A DNA stretch of 64,000 nt from positions 806,001 to 870,000 of the forward strand of contig NBBA01000011.1 in NCBI GenBank assembly GCA_002794785.1, read 5' to 3'. Source of the DNA: Coniferiporia sulphurascens (Eukaryota > Basidiomycota > Agaricomycetes > Hymenochaetales > Hymenochaetaceae). The notes beneath the pieces were generated by a model. It was given only the letters and a program-made list of their open reading frames with translations, ran no database searches and was not told the origin of the DNA. The translations under genes and the position numbers were made by a program. Shown here in pieces: positions 21,066-32,717 of the stretch (its first letter is position 1; the number at the start of each line of letters is the position of its first letter).

Positions 21066-23246
21066 TTACTGTTCTACGGCACTGCCCGCGAAGGGCGAGG
21101 TCCGCAGTCCATTGAAGCGCCGCAAGAGCGCATCGTCTATTGGATCACGGCGTGGGAATACCGCATTCTCGAGGTTGTCTAGTGGGATGAGCGAGCGCTC
21201 CGTCTCCTCCGTTAGCTGCGACGTGCAAGAAAGCGAGGATGGTTTCGGCTGTTGTATTGTCGGCGAATACCGGCGCATGCCAGAGGACACATTGATAGGG
21301 ACTGGCCCAGATGGAAGACCGCCGTGCTTTAACGATAGACTCCGCGGCAGTGAGTGGTGGTTTTGCCAGTCAGGACCGCCAGGGGGGAATAATTGAGACT
21401 GATGCTGATGGTAATGAGGAGCTCCTGAGGATATCATTCCAACGTAATTCAATCCCGTAGTGTCAATAGAGCGGGACCCTTGGGGGCTTCAGCTTGCTGT
21501 GTGTCCCGTGCGGGTATGGAAACAAGTAATGGGGGATGGGGCTGTTGCTCGGACTGGAAATAAATAGAAGGCGGCTGGTGCGTGCCCGTATACGTTGGAT
21601 ACGCGTTCGCATAAGGATGGGAGTGCGAAGAACCTCGAGAATGTGAGGGAACAACACGAGACGGGGATGGCTCATACGTATTTGGAAGTGCCGAAGTAAT
21701 CCGGTCCTGCGCAGACCGCTCACGGTCGGCACCACCCTCTCCCTCCTGTGCAATCCGGTCGTATGTGACACCGAAACCATGAGCGTGCAGAGCGGTACTG
21801 GTACTGTGTGGCGTCTGAGGGCCCGGTGTAACAGAATAGGCTCTTCCGGATGGTGGCGGCAATCGCGGCTCTACATCATCAACCTGCATCCTGTCATCAC
21901 CTTGAACATATCCCGAATACTGCGGCTGTGGCGCCGGGAATGCAGGGGACGAGGAAAACTGGGCGGGAAGATATGAAGGCGACAAGCGCGACGGCCCAGG
22001 GACAGACGCATCCGGCCCTAAACCTTGAGTGAATGTAATTTGCCGCTGACGCCCGGTATCCCGACGAGCCTTTCCTGCTCGCGCACTGCGAAACCAGCCT
22101 TCGGGAACGGCGACATGTGGTGCAGGCAGCATCTCATCGACGGTACTAAGACTGTCGACAGTAGCTTGAGTGAAATAAGCCGCTAATTTCATTTAAGGGA
22201 AAAGGAGCCGAAAATTCAGGATACAAATACAACCTTGAGTACATTGTAGCACGTACTAAGATGCCATTTTCGGAGGACCCCCCTTTGTCGATCTTCTGGC
22301 AATGTGACTAAGACACTGTAGGTTTGCTTAATGAGCCTCTCTGGGTCATTAGTGGCTTGCTGATGCGGAATCTTATCAGGAGAAGGATCCGAGGCTGAAC
22401 CGTCAGAGCCAGACGCTCGAGGTCTGTACATGGAAATAAAATAAAAATACGTTCAGTTAGACTCCGGACTTAGGCCAGCTTTGGGTGGAAAACAGTGGAA
22501 CGACGATGAAAAGTCCGCCGCAACATTGATCAGAAAAATGCCGAGACAAATATGGAATGGAATGTTGACACTCGGAAGCAAACGATGTGACAATCAGAGT
22601 CAGTGCAGACTCATGTACACCCGAACGAGGACTACACGACGGAAGCAGAACAGGCCATGAGACTGACCTTACAACACGAGCCCAGCGCGTCGGGGGTAGC
22701 TCCGCCGCTTCGTCTGGATCCATCTCTTTTTGGTGGTAAAAAAGAAATTCCTAACAAAAGTAAATTCAGCACGAATAGGCCGGTAGGGGCAGAAGGCGAG
22801 GACACACATCGCGAACTCTGCTAGGGCTCCACCGCATTCCATCAGTCCTAGGAAAGGATATTGTTAGGACACAGGACTGCAACGAACATAACCACGCCAT
22901 ACCAGCGTTCGATGCCCAGACCAGTGGCTTCAGAGTTCGCACCCCTTTCCTCCCACACATACACATTACCGGACATGATTGCGCGACGCTCTTCGGCGTC
23001 TAGGCGCCTGACGGTCATGGGCAAGACGTTGCGTGCAACAGCATAGAATATTTGGTTGGCGTCACGCGTGGAGCGGATGCGGACATTCGCAAGCGTCGGG
23101 AGCTGCATCGCAGAGGCGCACGCGCGGAAAACGGGGGCCGAACCATCGCGAAAAAGCGTCGGCGGCTGAGGCAGGTGTTGATGCTGGTGCTGCTGTTGCT
23201 GTTGCAGAGGCTGGGGGACAGACTGGGCGAAGGCGGAGACGAGCAT
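21066..23246 (-). CDS. WOPR-domain transcription factor (Gti1/Pac2 family)
   Basis: This is a DNA-binding regulator of the Wor1/Ryp1/Sge1/Gti1 family, known for controlling morphological switches and development. Exons 22903-23246, 22808-22847, 22668-22750, 22257-22423 and 22182 downward join in frame. The WOPR first half holds IRSTRDANQIFYAV, VRRLDAEERRAIMSGNVYVW and the spliced ERWTDGMRWSPSRVRDEFLF. The second half holds LIKQTYSVLVTLPEDRQRG, RKWHLTAYFTQATVDSL and GWFRSARAGK. A short polyglutamine/histidine stretch precedes the domain, and the tail is rich in proline, serine, histidine and glutamine. If the 48-base intron at 21425-21477 is real, the protein is 565 residues and ends at 21066. 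Otherwise it stops at 21449 with 455. The upstream 5.4 kb has no gene. Confidence 0.93.
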
Positions 23247-26200
23247 GGGCGGGCCGGCGTGGGCGGCGCCGGCAGTGTAGGTAGAGGTATCCAGCTTGTC
23301 GAGAGATGGCGAGCAGCGTCAGACGTCGGGGAGGTAGGACGACGAGGAGGAGGAGGGGAAAGCCAGGACGGGGGAGGAGAGGACCATGGTTATTATATTG
23401 TAGAACGGGAAGAAGCTACTTCGAATAAGGGATGGAGAGCAACTTTAATAATATTTTAAATAGATGTACGTAAGTCGCCATTCACGGAAAGCTGGGACGC
23501 AGAGACTCTTTCTCTTTCTGAGATTGCAATTTACGGTCTCCCCTTGGACCGCTTTCGCCTAAAAGACCTGTTTTATAACCCCGGGTAGGCACCCAGCGAC
23601 CGCCAGGCTGTTTCCTTGTGCACCGAAGGCTTTTTTCTCCTCTACGCGACGGACGGAAATGCCTATTGAATTGGTCTCTCTAAATGCACTCGGCTAGTCG
23701 GCACACACGGGAACTCAGATCTCTGCTCATCGGTGGTGTTTAGAGATAGTCCCGCCCGCCTTTTCCCGGGCCCTGGGCTCGACAAATACTAATCTCGTTC
23801 ACGGAGCCATAAACCCAAACGCCCCAATCGTGAACTGTACATCTACTATGGTAGCTGCGGTAATCCCCAGGTGCCTTGGACATCAGTGTGTGCCGTATCT
23901 CCTTTCCTTTCCCCTTTTGTTCTTAGCGTCTCAGAGAGACATAGAAAAGAGGACGCCGAGTTCATCCGCGCACAGGGTCTCTTACGATGAGGTTGAGGTT
24001 GATACAGGATTATTGGGATTAGACGCATACAGGTACTTATCACCGTTTTTCGATTGCCCCCGGCCAAAGCTAACATCATGATTCTCACAATAGTCCCAGC
24101 TATCAGTCTTTCCTTCCTAATGTCTCGGTTTCCTCCAAATGGCAAACACCATCGAAGAGGAAGTCAGACCCCAAGGGTTACTAAAAGGACCGTGTACCAT
24201 ACCTATACCGCTCTTCTCGCACGCCACGAAGCCATCCCACTTGCTGCATCAGGTTTTCAAAGTTCGCGCCATTCAATCGTCGCAATGTCTAATGATTATC
24301 TCGTTGATGCGGGATCATTAGCAATTTTCGCTATTTTTGATCGTGAACTGGCCCCGGGGAGAACACTGACTGCTGGCATTTAGGGCGGGAATTTCCGTAA
24401 ACGGATCCGATTGAACCTCCGGGCCATATGAGCGCCTTTCGTTTTAGATGAGGATATGTTTGCTCGCAGAATTTCAAATACTGCAGTCATACGTTCCACG
24501 CAAACCGAATTCATCGGGTCGTCATCACGGGGCTATCAAAACGTTCATTCGATGCAGATGCACAAGCTTGCTCGGGCCATATACATATATGTAACATCCA
24601 GGAACAGCATTACTCATATTGACATCCCGTGAGGACACAGTTTTTTCTTCGTCATCCCTGTCAGCCGAACGAATCCGAAAATAAAACGAGTGCTGGGAAC
24701 GGGCCCGTGTGCTCTTCGGTGATACGCTACTTGGTTCACTGTGGGGTGTGTAGCTAATCTCCTGCAGCTCCGATGCAACTTCCTTTTAATTATGCGCAGA
24801 AGAATCAGGCACTTGCCACCGAGCGTTTCGAGGAACCACCTAGGGCCCGTCTTATTACCCCTTGATGATACTACATTCCTTGCCCTGCATTTTGGTCCTG
24901 TGTAAAAACTTTCTCGGGCATACAGATTAGAGAACTTACGTACCGTACATGGACGGCCGCCGACCCCCGGTTAGAATAAGGACGCTCGGCATTCATCTGT
25001 CCTATTTCTGCGTGCCACCGTCATCTTATACCGCACCTACAGGAAGACAAGAGCGGCGCGCCCAATCTCCAATTTCAACTCACGGTTCTACTCCATACGT
25101 ACTCACTTTCTCGTTATGAACCTCAAAGTGTCACAAATCGCATCTCTGAATCTGATCCTGGGACCCAGATATAGAGCGCTTGGCTATGGGTCCAACTGGG
25201 CTGAATAACCTGTGCATGCGGTGATAGTTCTACCGACAGAGAGCTCTAGGTTTACCGGTGGCGTTTAGATCTGACGTGTCTGCTCATATTGCCTGGACAA
25301 CGTAGAATGACTACCTCGGCTTTGTTTTTCAATTTTGCCCGCGACTACGAATGTCAGACCAGTCAGGCCACCGAACGAACTCAAGCCGAGTGACACGGTA
25401 CACCTGACATCTTCGGCCCTTTGAAATGGAACTCCATGCTTGAATGGCACGACAGCGACCATGCCTCCTTAGGTGTCTATCCAGCTCTGTTACTAAAATA
25501 AACAGGTGGCGGGCGTGTCAGACATGCCTTGTCTGTAGAATGTAACGCAGGACCGGGTCCACAAAAATATTTGCCGGAAAGTCAGAGCTACAACCGATAC
25601 TGATGCTGCGCGCCGCTGACGCGGTCAGCGCTCCAGGGCGCCGATACACTGCCCTTCGAAGCCGTTTGAACATGTATCACCCAACTCGAATTCATTACCC
25701 TGCGTCGGCATCACTTTGAAGGCCAAAAAGCGCTCCTTCTGTTCCCCATGGGTGGATTGACCATAGCGTGCAAGCCGGATTTTCTTCGAATCTCCGCGGT
25801 CTTTTCGAATGGGCGGCTAAAACATTCGCCTCTACCCTTGTCGTGAAGAGGAATTGTACCTGTCTTTTTCAGCCCCGACGCAAAAGATCGGTGATTGTGT
25901 GCCGCCCCAATGATGTTGTATTAGTGCGGCCCTATTAGTAGCCTCAACACTTACCGGACATAGCTCCTCCTCATCGACCTGAGAAGATGCTTGCCCACGC
26001 CGAGAACACCGACATGACACCATGCTGGCGACTCATTTGCTTTCCCGCCAGTAGTCTATCTTTCGGGAATCTAATCATCTTACAGTCAGATCTGAATGGT
26101 ACAAGGATGGCGCTGTTCTTGCCATTGTACGTGTTGATGGAGCGAATAACTACTTGTGTGTACCTGCGCTCGTTCTGCGCTCCTATACCGTGCCGGAAAA

Positions 26201-28622
26201 CTTCTCGAATATTCGCAACAGCTAGCGGGTGATTTCGTCCTGGATGGTAATTGACTCTCTGTCTTGAGCTTTGCAACCCTACTAACCGGACCTAAAATGG
26301 CAGGTTTGATCAATCTTGATTTCGCCATCACCGCTTATCCTCTCTCTAAATGCATGCTTGTTCCACCTCTATCTCCCCGTGGCGAACTTAATCACCGGGA
26401 AGATGCATGGGAAACTCAAAACGCCCGCCGGCGTGTCCCCTGCTATTCGGCGCATACTTAATTTACCATGGACTAGAGGGAAAGATAACACTTGTGTCCC
26501 CATTCACCCTGCAACTCTACGCATCGCTGAAACGCCCATGCCGCCCGGTGCTTAAGTACTCTCGGTTTAGACCATATAAATCCGTATATGGGAAAGCATG
26601 GATTTAAAAACGCACTGCGAAGCGCAGGCTTAAAATAAGAAAGGACGCCAGATGCTTCTCGCTTTTGGCCGGCTGACCGACGAAAGAAGACCTCTATTGG
26701 CGCCTTGAGAGTTTCGTCCCAAAGCTGCTTGCTTATTCCGATCCGGTCCACATGCAAGCAAGCACTGCATTAATGTCCTTTTTTTACCGTGGGCACTCTC
26801 GCACTTTGTTCCTAACTGTTCCTAGACCGCGGTCAGGTTAGTCGTTTCCTAAGGGAGTGTCTGTACGGTGCTTAGGTTTTCCCCTCTTCAGCTAGCCAAC
26901 CGCTCATTCCATTCATGTGGTAGCGCACTTGTTCATCTTCCAAACCGTGCCGTTTGTACTTGTCCTTGTCGGGCGATACCGCGTGTAGCTAACAATCGGA
27001 ATGGACCCGCGTTTGCTCGCCATCATATCCGGACTCCTCCGGGTCAGTCCCTGTACTCCCCATCCGGGACTCTCCAGTGCATTCAATTGTATCTAGGCAC
27101 GTGAGTCAACCGATATCCCCTGCACTCCGACCGGTATTACTCGGTATTGCTTGCGCCGCCTGCACCAGCCGCATATCAAGAGGCAGCCTTAGTCGGACTT
27201 ACTGCTCGTAAAGTAACGCAGGATGGTGCCGCCACCGGGTGTACCATGTCACGCACGAGTGAAGGGGAGGCAACACGACAGGCACTTCCGATACTGCTAC
27301 CTCTCCCGAGGAACCACTGACTCAATTTGCAATACTAGTGCTTTATATATACGCATACAAGGTCCGTGAGATGGGGGTGCGTACATTTTAAACTCAGAGA
27401 GCCAAATAGCCACTCCCGCCCAAAACGCCATTGCTTCGGTCACTTCGACTTCTCACAGCTTCCTTCCCTTATTGCATTCAGAGCTTTCCTCACCCGCGCC
27501 ACCCGTGCATCTAGAAACACAACAATACGCATTAGGGACTTCGGAGAAAATTAAAGCGGAAGCGCGCACCAGCGATGCGTGAGCATCGGCACAGGTAATA
27601 AATTTTAGGCACGACTTAACCGTGTCTTCTAAACTTCCTCCAAATCGAGTATCATCCTCCTGACTTTTTCGTTACGGGACACCTTACACAAACGCTCACC
27701 GGCTATAGGAGCGAAGAATGGCCCGTCGTGTTCATGAGTCCTTGCGAGATGATGACTCCTGAGGGTTGGCAGATGCCTGGTCCCGCCGCACAACCGGTTC
27801 GCGAAAATGCGGATATGAGACAGAAGAAACGGCTCTGGGAGACACTCATTTACCAAGGGATCCGAAGCGAATACGCGCCGGTAGACAGTGTGAACGTTAC
27901 GATAAGGATGACCGGTCAGACGCTTTTAGAGATCTCGGCGTGCGGCGCCAATTTACATATTCGGGTTTACGAAGACCACAAGAAGGATAGGCCCATCAAG
28001 CCCGAGATTCCGAAATGCGAGAAAGAGTAGGGCGACTAGTGAAGGTACGGAAAGGGCTTCAAGGATACCAGGCGTCTTGAGAGCCGATAGCGTGAGGTGA
28101 GGCACCCAACTGACCCTTAAGCACGCTCATGAGAAACCAAGTCGACATCCGTCGAAAGGGCACTAGCAGAAGCGATCTGATGAGCTCCGAGAGTGTGGTA
28201 TAACAGATGGCGTGTTCGGATCGAAAGGAAATGAGGATAGGGTTTACCGGCTTCATTGAGAAAGTTCACGTGAAGGCGCTTAGGAGTGTCACTTTCAATT
28301 AACAGCCAGACAGCTTACAGTGATAACTGGGTTTTGTGAGAACTGGCGGCGACGGCGTCATGGTACATGTGTAGTGCACCCAGCTTAAATGCGCAGACGG
28401 CAATTAGTCGCCCCTTCGACGGCTGCCGGATTCCGAGCCAGGCATCCTAAAATTACGGCATCTGTGCAATAAGTAATATACAATTATTAGATACCATCTT
28501 GAATGTGTCTTGTTTTCCTTTCATGACTTTGGTAACGCTGTTAGTTCACCAAAACCAGCGGTAAATCGGCTGACCTGTTGAGCCATTTAGCAATCGAACC
28601 GGCGCCGAACGCGAGATACGAT
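23247..28622. other. Large gene-free region upstream of the WOPR gene
   Basis: I find no supportable gene in about 5.4 kb. Open frames are short, lack family similarity and lack consistent splice signals. The best is a plus-strand 100-codon frame ending at 28030. The first kilobase must contain the WOPR promoter. The size is unusual for this gene-dense window and suggests a long regulatory region, noncoding transcript or old repeat DNA. Confidence 0.5.
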
Positions 28623-31374
28623 TTATGGTTTAGCTCTGCCATTTAGGTGGGGAATGTGTTCCATAAGATGGCCTAGGCAAAGATGTACAATCAGTGAATG
28701 ATCCGGAATTGGGGACAATCTAGCCTGAATACAGACTGCGAAGGGTGAGAGCCAAAGAAGAGAGGTAGGTGACAAAAGGGGTAAAGGAAAGACAGGGGAT
28801 TCAGGGGGAAGGGAAGTACAAATAGAAGCAAGACATACTTTCCAAAGGCAACAGAACAGGTGCATGTTCGCCGACTTCCGCGTAGTGCAGCCGGCCGCGG
28901 AACTCGTACCGCAAGCTCAAACGCTTCGCGCACCTAGGGAGTGGGTCGTAGAAGCCGCGGAGCACGGACTGGTAGGCGGGCGGTGACAGAACAGATCCAG
29001 CCGCAATGTATTTGTATTGGCATTGTATTGGCATTCGTATTCGGCATTCACGTAGCACAGGAAGAGCAAACACATCGTCAATACCGTCCATGGAGTTAAA
29101 ATTATGCAGGTACTAGGGTGAGAAGTTGAACTAGAAAAAGAGTAGAACGCGGCGAGACGAACCTTAGATCGTCTGCCAGGAATAAAGAGCTGGCCGTTGT
29201 GGACCAAGGACTGGACGGGGACCGTTACGTTGATTCCAAGGTCAGCCATCGGCACGCCGTCTTCAAGAGGAAAGTAGAGCGCTTCAAGAATGACAAGGCC
29301 TGATCCATGCCGGCATAAATGGTCAGTTAAAATAAGCGGTGGCGTTGACGCGGATCGGCATCTGAACGTACCATTACTATCTTCTTCAGCTCGCATGCTA
29401 CGACGCGCGGTATCGGTGAGTATCTCCGATGCTGCTAACGCTTCCGCACGGTCGTGAAGAATATGGTCGCCCTCTGCATGCTGACGAGCTGCTAGGTATC
29501 TATAGGGTCGTGTTCATAGCAAATTTAATAAGTGTGGCAAACGCATAAAGAAGAGACACACTTTTGTTTCCTCGCAGCGCGGCGTGTGCGTAAGACGAAG
29601 AACTCGGCGAACGCAAAGGCCGAAGCGGGCACGAGGGTGGCAACTATTACGAGCCCTGGGGCGTACGTATCGGAGATCGTGACGGGCAACAGCAACGTCT
29701 GGCCGAGGTAATTGAGTCTATCGAAAAAAATACAGTCAATGTTTCACCTTTTTCGAAAGAAGGAATAGAGAAGATAAGATAATAGCTTTGAAACGCACGT
29801 ACGTCATCCGCAAGATTACTCCGTTCATGTTCCAGATGACGGTAGCGGATACATCGGTTTCACCGCTGTCATTCGACCAAGCACCTCCCAGCGTACAAGC
29901 GAGCCCCGTTAGGAGGTTGTGCTCAAAACCGAACGTTAGTGTCGTAGAAAGCGCACTGCACAAAGCCTGCCACTGCGCGTATATGACTGGGCCTGTCGCG
30001 GTCCGTAGACTTAAGCCACATGCCCAACTCTTGGTAAACCACGAGTTCGAGCTTCTCGCCGGCCTTGTGAGTGACACGTTTATTACAGGAAATGCGCCTT
30101 TACTTGGGTGCAGTACACAGTCGATTGTGCCAAGAATTGGTGTTTCGCGAAAGAGAAGCCGGCGGAAGGTGAGTGAGACTGGGGGTGGAATGAGCGTTGG
30201 CCGTAACGGTGCGGACACGCGAAAGTGGTTCAGGTCGCTATCGTGAGTCCATGAAAGCGTAAGGCCTCGTAGATTTAAGAGGCTGGCCTTCACCTATGGC
30301 CTTTCAACATATGTGGTCAATCTGCGCCTTAGGACAAAAGCTTACCTGGAGCTGGACCGTTGGCGAGTATTGATGGCTGATTACGCCGAGCACGTTCCCT
30401 CTCAGCAAAATGTGGGTTTTCGAGTTGTCAAGGGGACCTACGTCCCCATCGTCTTCAGTATTCGTCTGGCCGAGCTTGCTAATCACCTGTAGCTTCGTTT
30501 GGGGTCCGATTCGTTTCTGCGAGTATATTCCAATTAACCCCACATACAAGAAAGAAAGAGTTCACGAGCGCACCGAGAAGGTATGCCGTAATGACAATAT
30601 AGATAGTTTCGTAGCAGAAACTCTCTCTGAAAGATCCGTGAACCAATCACGGGCCAGCCAACCATCATAAAATAATTCACGCGCGTCCACAGAGCACGTT
30701 AAAGCCCCACGGGAGTTTATACGGGTCTGGAGCAAAGACATCTTCGATTCAAAGGAGAATTCGCGCAGCGATGTACGAAGCTGTATGTATAGCCGTTAAG
30801 CGCTTCCTCGTACAGAAACGGTGGATGTTCTTTGACGAACCTCATCATGAGAAAGCTCCTTGAAATAATCGGGAAATTTAAGTTTGAGGCCGTCGTATCC
30901 TTGAAATAGGTAGGTAAGCGGCAAGACACGCATTTAAATCAAGAAGTACGCACCTATTGTATCGTAGACCTCCCTAAGTTTGGTAGTTAATCCACGCTCC
31001 CTACTTCTCCTATCTCAAGCACATACCGAAGGAATGGATCAGAGAGGACTTCAAAAAAGTATTCAATAGGAGTTCCTATAATGTAAAGGAATAGACGTAC
31101 TCTCGTATGCAGATTGAACCTCCAGAAATCGTTCTTTGGCCGATTCCTTCGTACGCTCGTCGCGTTGCTTATCCGGATGAAATATAAGTGACAGCGCTCT
31201 GTGACGTTCTTTAATCTCAGTTTCGGTAGCATAGAGTGGTAGGTTGAGGACAGCACTAAATAAATTCGTCTGAGAAAAAACAATTCTTCATGGGGGGAAG
31301 TTCGTTGAACGCAACTAGAGGAAGTCCCTCTGCTTCCACCTGTCGTCGCTGAATAGCGGCTTCTCGTCGTCCAT
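28623..31374 (-). CDS. DnaJ-like mitochondrial protein, DNAJC11 family
   Basis: This is a J-domain protein of the DNAJC11 type, which in animals sits at the mitochondrial outer membrane and contacts the MICOS/SAM complex. The J-domain reads NLFSAVLNLPLYATETEIK, RHRALSLIFHPDKQRDERT (HPD motif) and KERFLEVQSAYE, then an intron and VLSDPFLR. Later pieces include LKLKFPDYFKELSHDE and a beta-rich middle with ISKLGQTNTEDDGD. A long exon at about 29790-30290 contains TWSHDSDLNHFRVSAPL-like strands, then LGGAWSNDSGETD. The C-terminal DUF3395 region has ALYFPLEDGVPMADLGINVT and LRYEFRGRLHYAE. The end at 28623 follows from splicing the last intron to CATCTTATG. The very first exon is uncertain: the ATG at 31374 is not in frame with the J-domain exon by simple splicing. 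Confidence 0.87.
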
Positions 31375-31518
31375 TCTGAAGCCAAGCGGGTTCCTTTATG
31401 CTAAGTCTACCGACCTATGGTATCGTTCATGAAGGGACTAAGAGAGTAGAACCTGGTAGATGAGTTTCTTAACCAGTTCGCGGCGTGCCGTGACGCGTTT
31501 TCTTCGCCGTTCACCATG

Positions 31519-31524
31519 CACGTG
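31519..31524. promoter_or_regulatory. CACGTG in a divergent mitochondrial promoter
   Basis: An E-box core about 30 bases upstream of the MDM35 start, in the short space shared with the divergent DNAJC11-like gene. Confidence 0.35.
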
Positions 31525-31555
31525 ACCCGACGGCGCTCTGTCAACGACCACCGCC

Positions 31556-31908
31556 ATGGCACACAGTTTGGCTGACGAGTGCACGCCGTTAAAGCTTGCG
31601 TATGACTCCTGCTTCAACGCGTGGTTCGAAGGTTATCTCCAGCCTGCCGTGACTGCATCCCCGGAAAAGCGCACTGAGTACACGAAGGTCAAAGCCGCCG
31701 AGTACGAGGAGAAGTGCGGGAAGGTCTGGCAGAGCTACAAGGCGTGCGTTCAGGTCGATCGGCTTTTCTTCTCTTTCAGAATTGTATTTTGACTTCTCTG
31801 CGTATACAGAAAGCTGTAAAGGACAAGGGCCTGGACCAAATGCTTGCGGAAGCGACGAAGGAAAACCCGCTTGATAAACCACCGCCTCCTGAGTCTTTCA
31901 CTCCCTAG
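31556..31908 (+). CDS. MDM35: Mdm35/TRIAP1 family mitochondrial protein
   Basis: A 98-residue protein from two exons (31556-31753, 31810-31908). It has the twin-cysteine fold of the UPF0203/Mdm35 family: TPLKLAYDSCFNAWFEGYL and YEEKCGKVWQSYKACVQ form the twin CX9C-type helices. Family members live in the mitochondrial intermembrane space and partner with Ups/PRELI proteins to shuttle phosphatidic acid and phosphatidylserine. They are imported by the Mia40 disulfide relay. Length and cysteine spacing are normal. It is divergent from the DNAJC11-like gene. Confidence 0.95.
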
Positions 31909-32717
31909 AACACGCCCAAGCTACGGGCCAAAGACCACTGGGATAGTTCAGCGCTACCGTGCTGTTCTATACTTCATTGTACAAATTTTTTTTCTTGAAG
32001 GGAGCCGAAAAGAGCATGCGACGTGACATGTCGATTTAATGTGAGCAGCTTTCACTTTCGTTTTGATGGACTACGGTTTTCAAATCAGTTGACGTCTCTA
32101 GCCAGGAAGGATTTCCTCCCGCAGTATTGGTTACAGCAGCAACAGGATAGACATCTTGAATACACTCCCCGCTCCTAACTCGGCATCTGCTCAATATGTA
32201 CACCCCGCAACTCGCGATGTAAATCTATGTACAACCTAGCATAAATCATCCTCCCAAATGATGACAAAACACCGTATGCTGAGAGGCTTGTTTTAGGACT
32301 TGCCTTGGTGACGCACCCAACCGGCGTCCGCTCTGGTAGACTACCTTTGGGTTTTGTACCGCAGCATTTACTGTTACGGGAAGGATCTGGGGGAGGGAAC
32401 CGCTCGGGCGCTGGTGGGAGAACGGAAAGCTGATGGGCTTTGGTATATAGTAATATATAATGCAAAGTGTTGCACAACGTCTCTGCTACATACTATTGGG
32501 ACTTGATGCCAGATGACCGCGATGGTCCTAGCCGACGAAAGAGACAAGCGTGTTGTAAGACATTGGGACAGCAGTCATGCCTAGTATCTATGTTAAATAC
32601 ATTCTGACAGACAGCGATTGGCAAGCTAAGATACATATTAACCCATTGCACCAAATGTATCTAACGTGAGATCCGCAAGTTCCTCCTAGGAAGCGTAAAG
32701 TCAGCCGCAATATACAC
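31909..32717. other. Intergenic between convergent genes
   Basis: The 3' flanks of MDM35 (+) and the ABCD transporter (-). A minus-strand open frame at 32175-32477 has no family similarity or start context. No gene is supported. Confidence 0.5.

Noticed and set aside
20875..21396. 173-codon plus-strand frame
   Set aside because: It is mostly antisense to the likely last exon of the WOPR gene, is low complexity and has no conserved motif.
27728..28030. 100-codon plus-strand frame
   Set aside because: Plausible composition but no homology, no splice context and no promoter. Left within the gene-free region.
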